From the NCBI RefSeq assembly GCF_018603905.1, contig NZ_JAHFZZ010000035.1:38330-102329 (forward strand): 64,000 nt of DNA, read 5' to 3'. A program made the translations under genes and the position numbers. Below, piece by piece: positions 58,934 through 64,000 of this stretch (the first letter of the stretch is position 1; each line of letters starts with the position of its first letter). The notes under the pieces are model-generated. The model had not been told where the DNA came from, ran no database searches, and was given only the letters and a program-made list of their open reading frames with translations. This DNA is from Nonomuraea sp. NEAU-A123 (GTDB taxonomy: Bacteria > Actinomycetota > Actinomycetes > Streptosporangiales > Streptosporangiaceae).

Positions 58934-59692
58934 ATGCGGCGTGGGATCTACCTTCTCGAAGAGGTCGACTTCCGGCCGATGAACTCGCGCCGGCCGATGG
59001 AGTACCTGACCTGGCTGACCCGCTACAAGCGCGAGGACGAGGCCCGCCAGGCGCCCACACTGACCTCCGGCATGTCCATCAGATCCCGCGAGATCGACCT
59101 GGCCGGCGCCTTCTACGCGGTGGGCATCACCGGCCACCCGCAGTTCAAGGCGGTCACGCTGTGGGACTGCCACGGCGGCTGGGACGGCGGCTGGCGCCAG
59201 ATGATGGAGATCTACCGGGGGGTGGACGACCGCCTGTTCCTCTCCGACATCGACGACCTGCGCTTCTCCGCGTTCTCCCGCCCGCTCGGCGCCGTGCCGG
59301 GCTGCCCGGACCTGAGCGAGGTGGACACCGCCGAGTTCTACGTGTTCGAGAGCGCCCGCGTACGACCCGGCGCCGCCCTCGACTACCTGGAGGCGGTCCG
59401 CACCGAACGCGCCCCGCTGCTGGCCGAGCACGGCCACCACCTGGTCGGCCTGTACGAGGTCCTGTTCTGCGACACCGAGGCCGTCACGGTCTGGGGCGTG
59501 TCGCTCGACGACCACCTGAGCACGCAGCGAGCCCGTGACGCCGCCCTCGGCCTCGACGACGAGGTGCCGCCCGACCCGCGCCTGCTCGACTGGGCCAGGC
59601 GGGCCCGCGACTTCCTCGACGGGCCGTGGCGCGAAACCCTCCTGTCCCCGTTCCCCGGCAGCCGTCTGGCGCCCGGAGGCGCATCGGGTTAG
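58934..59692 (+). CDS. Hypothetical protein of unrecognised family
   Basis: 252 residues, soluble, rich in tryptophan and aspartate. Visible segments: YLLEEVDFRPMNSRRPMEYL, FYAVGITGHPQFKAVTLWDC, HGGWDGGWRQMMEIYRGVDD, then a second similar half with EFYVFESARVRPGAALDYLE and LVGLYEVLFCDTEAVTVWGV. The two halves look like duplicated ferredoxin-like (NIPSNAP-type) dimeric alpha+beta folds, an impression only. AAAGGAG lies 6 bases before the ATG. A TetR-like dyad sits just upstream. Followed after 21 bases by the zinc-finger/MDMPI gene. Confidence 0.7.
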   Translation: MRRGIYLLEEVDFRPMNSRRPMEYLTWLTRYKREDEARQAPTLTSGMSIRSREIDLAGAFYAVGITGHPQFKAVTLWDCHGGWDGGWRQMMEIYRGVDDRLFLSDIDDLRFSAFSRPLGAVPGCPDLSEVDTAEFYVFESARVRPGAALDYLEAVRTERAPLLAEHGHHLVGLYEVLFCDTEAVTVWGVSLDDHLSTQRARDAALGLDDEVPPDPRLLDWARRARDFLDGPWRETLLSPFPGSRLAPGGASG

Positions 59693-59713
59693 CGTCAGGC
59701 TGCGGAGGTAGCC

Positions 59714-60601
59714 ATGACGGACTCGTACCTCTATAACGGGCAGGGCTCCGACGACCACGTCGCCTCGTGTCCGGACTGCAGCGCGGCCATCGCGCTCCTC
59801 GACGCCCCGGGCGAGGCGATCGCCCCACCCCCCAGACTGCGCGACGCGATGCTGTCCAAGGCGCGGCTGCGACGCAGCCCCGCCGAGACCGCCGTCGCGG
59901 CCGTGGCCGTCCCCTATGCCCAGCAGGTGGCGCTCATGGACGAACTGCTGGGCGAGCTGAGCGTGGCGCAGTGGGAGGCGCCCCTGGCCAGGCACGGCAC
60001 CGTACGCGGCATGGTCGAGCACCTGGCCGCCAACGACGCCAGGGTCGCGGCCTTCATGGGCGTACCGGCCGTCGCCGCCCTGCCGGTCCACCGGCGCTGG
60101 CGCGAGCAGGCCGGATCCCTGCTCGAACGCGTCTCCGGCAGCCCCGGCCTGCTGCTCGGCGTCGAAGTGGAGCTGGCGGGGACGGGTGACCGCCCGGCGC
60201 GCGGGCCGCTGCGGCACGCGATGATCCAGCGGACGTTCGAGACCTGGACGCACGCCGACGACATCAGGAGCGCCACCGCCAGGTCCTCGGCGCCCCCGGA
60301 CGACGAGCACGTGCGCATGATCGCCGAGTTCGGGCTGGCCATGCTGCCCAGGGCCGTCAAAGGGCCGCGCCGCGACGTGGCCGCCACCGTCGTGCTGACG
60401 GGCGCCGGCGGTGGCACATGGACGGTCCCGCTCTCGCCGACGCCGGACCGCGTCGCCGTGCTGGTGTCGGCGGACGCGGTCCACTTCTGCAAGCTGCTGG
60501 CCAACCGGTGGCCGCCGGGCTCCTTCCCGTACGCGGCCGAGGGGGATCCCGCGCTCGCCCGCGAGCTGATGCGGGCCGCGGCCACGCTGGGGTGTGACTG
60601 A
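59714..60601 (+). CDS. Zinc-finger anti-sigma-like protein with MDMPI (maleylpyruvate isomerase) domain
   Basis: 295 residues. The first 70 residues contain HVASCPDCSAAIALL, the HxxxCxxC signature of zinc-binding anti-sigma domains. The rest is a DinB/MDMPI-type bundle: ALMDELLGELSVAQWEAPLARHGTVRGMVEHLAANDARVAAFMG and MIQRTFETWTHADDIRSATA. MDMPI domains use mycothiol, so this may link thiol-redox state to sigma activity. The stop overlaps the ATG of the sigma fragment gene (TGATGG), so it is translationally coupled upstream of it, the reverse of the usual sigma then anti-sigma order. Confidence 0.78.
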   Translation: MTDSYLYNGQGSDDHVASCPDCSAAIALLDAPGEAIAPPPRLRDAMLSKARLRRSPAETAVAAVAVPYAQQVALMDELLGELSVAQWEAPLARHGTVRGMVEHLAANDARVAAFMGVPAVAALPVHRRWREQAGSLLERVSGSPGLLLGVEVELAGTGDRPARGPLRHAMIQRTFETWTHADDIRSATARSSAPPDDEHVRMIAEFGLAMLPRAVKGPRRDVAATVVLTGAGGGTWTVPLSPTPDRVAVLVSADAVHFCKLLANRWPPGSFPYAAEGDPALARELMRAAATLGCD

Positions 60602-60867
60602 TGGCCGCCGACCTGGACCTGCACGCCCGGCTGGTGGCGGGCGACCTCGACGCGCTCGCCGCCGCCTACGACGAGCACAGCCCCTTCGTGTACGGGGTGG
60701 CGGTCAAGATCACGGGGAGCCGGGCGTTCGCCGAGGAGATCACCCAGGACGTGTTCGTCGCGCTGTGGGAACAGCCGCTGTCGTACGAGCCCCGGTACGG
60801 CTCGCTGCGCGGCTGGCTGGTGAGCAAGGCGCTGCACGCGTCGGCCGTACGGGCTGAGGTCGGCTGA
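60601..60867 (+). CDS. Sigma-70 (ECF) region 2-only protein
   Basis: 88 residues: LHARLVAGDLDALAAAYDEHSPFVYGVAVKITGSRAFAEEITQDVFVALWEQPLSY then RYGSLRGWLVSKALHASAVRAEVG and stop. This is region 2 (core-RNA-polymerase binding and -10 recognition) of an ECF sigma factor. Region 4, which reads the -35 element, is absent, and no remnant of it follows before the convergent phosphatase at 60887. It could be a truncated gene, or a dedicated small protein that binds RNA polymerase or titrates the adjacent anti-sigma. Confidence 0.75.
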   Translation: MAADLDLHARLVAGDLDALAAAYDEHSPFVYGVAVKITGSRAFAEEITQDVFVALWEQPLSYEPRYGSLRGWLVSKALHASAVRAEVG

Positions 60868-60886
60868 CCGGCGCATATGTGCTGGG

Positions 60887-61471
60887 TCAGGTGACCGGGG
60901 CGTTCCAGGTTGTCACCACGGGCTCGGCGTGTTCGAAGCCGAGCCGTGAGTAGGTGCCGGTGTCGAGCTTGAGCAGGCGGCCGTCGGCGGGCGGCAGGCC
61001 CAGCCAGCGGGCCGCCAGCACGCGCAGGAAGTGCCCGTGCGCCACCAGTGCCACCCGTCCCTCGGCCGCCTTCGCCCTGGTGATCACCCGGTCGGCCCGG
61101 GCTCCGACGTCGGCCGCGCTCTCCCCGGGGTGCTCGGCGTCGCCGGGGATCACGCCGTCACGCCACAGGTACCAGCCCGGATGGGTCTCCCGGATCTCCG
61201 GCGTGGTGATGCCCTCGTAGCCGCCGTAGTCCCACTCCCACAGATCCGCGTCCACCTCGTACGCCTCCAGCCCGGCCAGCTCCGCCGTACGGCGGGCCCG
61301 CTGGGCGGGGGAGACCAGCACCAGATCGAACGGCACCTCCTTGACCAGCGGCGCCAGCGCCCGCGCCTGCTCCTCGCCGCCGGGCGTCAACGGCACGTCG
61401 GTGCGGCCGGTGTGCTTGCCCGCAGTGCTCCACTCTGTTGCGCCGTGCCTGAGCAACACCATCTCATCCAT
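60887..61471 (-). CDS. Histidine phosphatase family protein (phosphoglycerate-mutase-like)
   Basis: About 194 residues with the full catalytic set: VLLRHGATEWSTAGKHTGRTD (phosphorylated histidine in RHG), LVSPAQRARRTAELAG, acid in WEWDYGGYEGITTPE, second histidine in VALVAHGHFLRVLAARWLGL. It hydrolyses a phosphomonoester in the cytosol. Four in-frame ATGs lie close together; 61471 (MDEMVLLRHG) is chosen to give the usual short leader. Divergent from the quinone-oxidoreductase-like gene. Confidence 0.9.
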   Translation of the reverse strand: MDEMVLLRHGATEWSTAGKHTGRTDVPLTPGGEEQARALAPLVKEVPFDLVLVSPAQRARRTAELAGLEAYEVDADLWEWDYGGYEGITTPEIRETHPGWYLWRDGVIPGDAEHPGESAADVGARADRVITRAKAAEGRVALVAHGHFLRVLAARWLGLPPADGRLLKLDTGTYSRLGFEHAEPVVTTWNAPVT

Positions 61472-61495
61472 GCCTCCCATCATCCGGCACGGTTG

Positions 61496-61515
61496 ACCTC
61501 AACCGTGGTTCAGGT
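61496..61515. promoter_or_regulatory. MerR-type dyad in front of the quinone oxidoreductase gene
   Basis: ACCTCAACC (61496-61504), GT, GGTTCAGGT (61507-61515): 8 of 9 symmetric. It begins inside a TTGACC -35 element (61493-61498), so the dyad fills the promoter spacer, the arrangement MerR-family activators use. No MerR gene is in the window. Confidence 0.55.
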
Positions 61516-61529
61516 AGCAGGCTCGGAAC

Positions 61530-62498
61530 ATGCACGCGATAAGGCTCCATTCCTTCGGTCCCGCCGAGAACCTCCGCTACGAGTCCGTTCCCGACCCCAC
61601 CCCAGGCCCCGGCGAGGTCCGCATCACCGCACACGCCATTGGTGTGCACTTCATCGAGACGCTGTTCAGGCGGGGCATCCCCGTCGGCCCGCACCCCGTG
61701 CCCGAGCTGCCCACGACGTTCGGTCACGAGGTGGCGGGAGTGGTGGAGTCGGTGGGTGACGGCGTCGACCCCGGCCTGCTGGGCAGCCGCGTGGTGACCG
61801 CCGACGTGACATCGGGCGGCTACGCGTCCCTCGCCGTCGCGCCCGCCGCCGGTGTCGTGATGCTTCCGGACCACTTGGAGTACGGTGCGGCGGTCGCCAT
61901 GCACACGACCGGCGCCACCACGCTGGGGGTGCTGGAGGTCGCACCCGTGACCGCCTCGGACGTGGTGCTGGTCATGGCCGCCGCCGGCGGGATCGGCACC
62001 CTGCTCGTCCAGCACGCCCGCCGGGTGGGCGCGACGGTCGTCGGTGCGGCGGGCGGCCCCGCGAAGGCGGCCCGGGTCCGCTCGCTGGGCGCCGATCTGG
62101 CGGTCGACTACGACGCGCCCGACTGGACCGACGTGGTGCGGGAGTCGATCGGCGACGTCACGATCGTCTTCGACGGGGTGGGCGGCAAGCTCGGCAGGGG
62201 TGCGTTCGAACTCCTCGGCGAGGGTGGGCGGCAGGTCGTGTTCGGGCAGGCGTCGGGGGAGTGGTTCCACCCTGAGGAGGCCGAGCTGAAGGCCCGCGGT
62301 GTGACCTCGTACAACGCCATCGGCCACCTGCTCGGCCGCGAGGGTGGCGTCACCGACCTGCGCGACCAGGCCCTGGAGGCGGCGGCGAACGGCGAGCTCA
62401 CGCCCGCGGTCCAGTCCTTCCCGCTGACGGAGGCCGCCGCCGCCCACGCGGCCCTGGAGAGCAGGAACACCATGGGCAAGGTGATCCTCATCCCGTAG
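61530..62498 (+). CDS. Zinc-independent MDR alcohol dehydrogenase / quinone oxidoreductase
   Basis: 322 residues. Substrate barrel at residues 1-120 with GPGEVRITAHAIGVHFIETLFRRG and FGHEVAGVVESVGDGVDPGLLGSRVV. Rossmann domain LVMAAAGGIGTLLVQHARRVGATVVGAAGG near 145-175. The catalytic zinc cysteine pattern is lacking, so it fits the NADPH:quinone reductase branch. It ends ESRNTMGKVILIP, the family's usual tail. It is preceded by a MerR-type promoter dyad and overlaps the convergent LLM gene by 11 bases at the 3' end. Confidence 0.9.
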   Translation: MHAIRLHSFGPAENLRYESVPDPTPGPGEVRITAHAIGVHFIETLFRRGIPVGPHPVPELPTTFGHEVAGVVESVGDGVDPGLLGSRVVTADVTSGGYASLAVAPAAGVVMLPDHLEYGAAVAMHTTGATTLGVLEVAPVTASDVVLVMAAAGGIGTLLVQHARRVGATVVGAAGGPAKAARVRSLGADLAVDYDAPDWTDVVRESIGDVTIVFDGVGGKLGRGAFELLGEGGRQVVFGQASGEWFHPEEAELKARGVTSYNAIGHLLGREGGVTDLRDQALEAAANGELTPAVQSFPLTEAAAAHAALESRNTMGKVILIP

Positions 62499-63399
62499 CG
62501 AGTTCCTCGACGATCGGGGTGAAGGCGTCGAGGTCGCGCTCGTGGTGCACCACGAAATACGAAATATCGTGCTCATCCCGCCAGTGGCGGAGCTTGTCGA
62601 CTATGTCGCGATGGGTTCCGAGGAGCACCTGGGGCGTCTCGTCCAGTTGTGAGGTGTCGGCGGCGCTCCAGGTCTCCTCCGGCTTGCGCACGCCCACCTG
62701 GACCACGCTCGTGCCCAGTTCCAGCCGGTCGTAGCGGTCGCCGGCGGCCGTGCGCACCGTCTGGAGCTTGTCCATGAACGCCTGCCGCCCGCCGTCGCTC
62801 CCGTCGGGGCCGGAGCCGTCGGCGCGTACCCGCATCCCCAGGTTCACCACGTCGGCCTCCCGCGCGGCCAGTCGCAGCATCCGCGGCCCGCCCCCGCCGA
62901 GCAGCAGTCGCGGATGCGGCCGCTGCACGGGCTTGGGCTGCTGGTCGAGCGCCCGGATCTGGTAGTGCGCCCCGTCGAAGCTGAACGGCCCGTCACCCCA
63001 CAGCCCCTTGAGCACGGCCACGGCCTCACTCAGCCGCTCCACCCGCACCCCGGGCGACTCGAACCGCAGACCGGCCTGCTGGTAGTCGTCCGCCATCCAG
63101 CCGGTCCCGAGCCCGACGTCGAGCCGCCCGTCGGACAGCACGTCGAGGGTCGCCGTCTCCTTGGCCAGCACGGCCGGATGCCGGAAGTCGTTCGCGAACA
63201 CGAGGGTCCCCATCCGCAGACGCGTCGTGGCACTCGCGGCGGCGGCCAGCGCCGCCACGGGGGCGAATCGCGGCCCGACCAGGTGGTCGGGCACGAGCAG
63301 CACATCGAACCCGGCGCCCTCCAGCCGCCTGGCCTTGTCCGCCCACGCCTTGCCCGACTCCGCCTGCCGCACCACCGCCCCAAACCTGAACCGCCGCAC
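62488..63399 (-). CDS. LLM class F420-dependent oxidoreductase
   Basis: 303 residues, luciferase-like TIM barrel: GAVVRQAESGKAWADKARRLEGAGFDVLLVPDHL, LRMGTLVFANDFRHPAVLAKETATLDVLSDGRLDVGLGTGWMADDYQQAG, and RPHPRLLLGGGGPRMLRLAAREADVVNLG, all family hallmarks. It uses reduced or oxidised coenzyme F420 on an unknown substrate. The start is GTG 63399 (GGGAGAGG just upstream); the frame continues upstream into the minisatellite without homology. A palindrome CAAGCGCTTG lies 29 bases upstream. Confidence 0.92.
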   Translation of the reverse strand: MRRFRFGAVVRQAESGKAWADKARRLEGAGFDVLLVPDHLVGPRFAPVAALAAAASATTRLRMGTLVFANDFRHPAVLAKETATLDVLSDGRLDVGLGTGWMADDYQQAGLRFESPGVRVERLSEAVAVLKGLWGDGPFSFDGAHYQIRALDQQPKPVQRPHPRLLLGGGGPRMLRLAAREADVVNLGMRVRADGSGPDGSDGGRQAFMDKLQTVRTAAGDRYDRLELGTSVVQVGVRKPEETWSAADTSQLDETPQVLLGTHRDIVDKLRHWRDEHDISYFVVHHERDLDAFTPIVEELATG

Positions 63400-63424
63400 G
63401 GGCCTCTCCCTCGTCTTCTCATTT

Positions 63425-63437
63425 GAGCAAGCGCTTG
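63425..63437. promoter_or_regulatory. TetR-like dyad upstream of the LLM oxidoreductase
   Basis: GAGCAAGCGCTTG containing the perfect palindrome CAAGCGCTTG (63428-63437). It differs at one base from the site at 58905-58917, suggesting a shared regulator encoded elsewhere. Confidence 0.5.
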
Positions 63438-63490
63438 TATTTCCCGCCAGCTTAAAGCCGACGACCCCACCCAGCACCACCCGAGCCGCC

Positions 63491-63659
63491 GTCCACCTCT
63501 GCTGTCCACCTCTGCCGTCCACGTCGGTCGTCCATGTGCGCCGTCCATGTGCGCCGTCCATGTCCGCCGCTCACGTCCGTTGTCCGCGTCTGTTGTCCGC
63601 GTCCGTTGTCTGTGCGCGTTGTCTGTGCGCGCCACCCGCGTCTGCCGTCCGCGTTCGCT
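63491..63659. repeat. Minisatellite: thirteen tandem 13-bp units
   Basis: Units run without gaps from 63491 to 63659 (13 x 13 = 169 bases) on the pattern GTCC(A/G)(C/T)GT(G/C)(C/T)G(C/T)(C/T). Units 4 and 5 (63530-63555) are identical. Because 13 is not a multiple of 3, all frames stay open and create repetitive spurious readings; I see no gene in it. It lies between the LLM gene and an insertion sequence. Confidence 0.9.
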
Positions 63660-63909
63660 TTCGGGGCCATCGTGCTGGCGTGCCCGCCGACCGTGCCCGT
63701 GGCTGCCCGCCGTACGTGCCCTGTCGTGTGTGCTCGCCGTGCGTGGCTTCGGTTCGGGCCTTTCTTTCCTTTACGGCACGGCCGGGTTGGCCGCCACCCG
63801 CCGTTCGTGGCTGAGGGCCTCCAGGACTCTGTTGGCCGATTCGGCTGGTTGATCACGGGTTTGAGGCGCAAGATGGGTGTGGGCCGCGGCGGATCGAAGG
63901 GGGTTCGCC
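63660..63909. other. Stretch between minisatellite and transposase start
   Basis: No gene seen. It should contain the left end of the IS element, but its terminal inverted repeat cannot be fixed without the right end, which lies outside the window. Confidence 0.4.
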
Positions 63910-64000
63910 ATGTCGTTGCGTCCCAGACCTGTTCCTGCGGTTCCGGCGGCCACTGCGCGTATCGCGCGGGCGGCTTTCCCGAAGGGGTGTCTGGCCATCC
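63910..64000 (+). mobile_element. IS1182-type transposase, N-terminus only (cut by window end)
   Basis: ATG at 63910 encodes SLRPRPVPAVPAATARIARA and AFPKGCLA, closely resembling the invariant N-terminus of IS1182-family DDE transposases (a short proline/arginine leader, then ARAAFPKG). The frame is open to the window end. The catalytic DDE residues would lie downstream, so whether the element is intact cannot be judged. Confidence 0.7.

Noticed and set aside
63400..63561. N-terminal extension of the LLM oxidoreductase into the minisatellite
   Set aside because: The extra residues come from the tandem repeat and are absent from the family; GTG 63399 has a ribosome site.
63491..63659. CRISPR array
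   Set aside because: Units are 13 bp, contiguous and without spacers, so it is a minisatellite.

Overview
The window is high-GC actinobacterial chromosome. The dense coding, frequent 1-11 nt stop/start overlaps, GTG/TTG starts, F420-dependent enzymes, an IdeR/DmdR-type iron box, Scr1/DUF397 gene pairs and helicase_C_3 proteins all point to a filamentous actinomycete. A member of the Streptosporangiaceae such as Nonomuraea is likely, but this is inference from gene content, not a search result.

Layout. 0-7.5 kb: a Tat-exported S15/CocE hydrolase; a PadR - DUF1048 - small protein - ABC-2 exporter (ATPase and permease) operon with a decayed second DUF1048 copy; then an ArsR-type regulator and an MFS exporter that face each other across a deletion joint and are both broken. 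7.5-17 kb: a glycan-utilisation operon on the minus strand (GH2, two CUT1 permeases, binding lipoprotein, GH95), every junction overlapping or nearly so. It lies downstream of a LacI-family gene and behind three palindromic operators spaced exactly 21 bp apart. 17-27 kb: a second glycan locus, with a secreted alginate-lyase-like protein carrying a ricin lectin and a very large secreted multidomain protein, opposite a LacI regulator, a surviving CUT1 permease and a 2-hydroxyacid dehydrogenase. Three copies of one 15-bp operator tie it together. Its binding protein and first permease appear to have been deleted.

27-34 kb is a scrap region: P450, dehydrogenase, CcdA and tyrosine-integrase remnants lie among an EfeB-type DyP peroxidase, a YVTN propeller, Dps, TetR and a haloacid dehalogenase, ending at a CAU-anticodon tRNA. 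34-50 kb is mainly housekeeping or solitary genes: LysR, a sodium/solute symporter, UPF0317, a kinase-like ATPase, a second SecY, a NarL-type two-component pair, an F420/PPOX protein, a phosphotriesterase-like protein lacking metal ligands, a GroES-like protein, a frameshifted endonuclease/exonuclease/phosphatase gene, an M20 peptidase, and an FAD monooxygenase with a divergent TetR. 50-54 kb is a complete ferric-siderophore importer with two iron boxes in the divergent promoter region. 54-64 kb holds a helicase-like protein, an abaA/whiJ-like regulatory trio, an anti-sigma/sigma-fragment pair, a phosphoglycerate-mutase-like phosphatase, a quinone-oxidoreductase-like enzyme and an F420 LLM enzyme. 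It closes with a 13 x 13-bp minisatellite and the start of an IS1182-type transposase.

The best candidates for undescribed biology are the two glycan loci, especially the large secreted protein paired with the lyase-lectin and its inferred three-site regulon, and the sigma-region-2-only protein translationally coupled to a zinc-finger/MDMPI protein.
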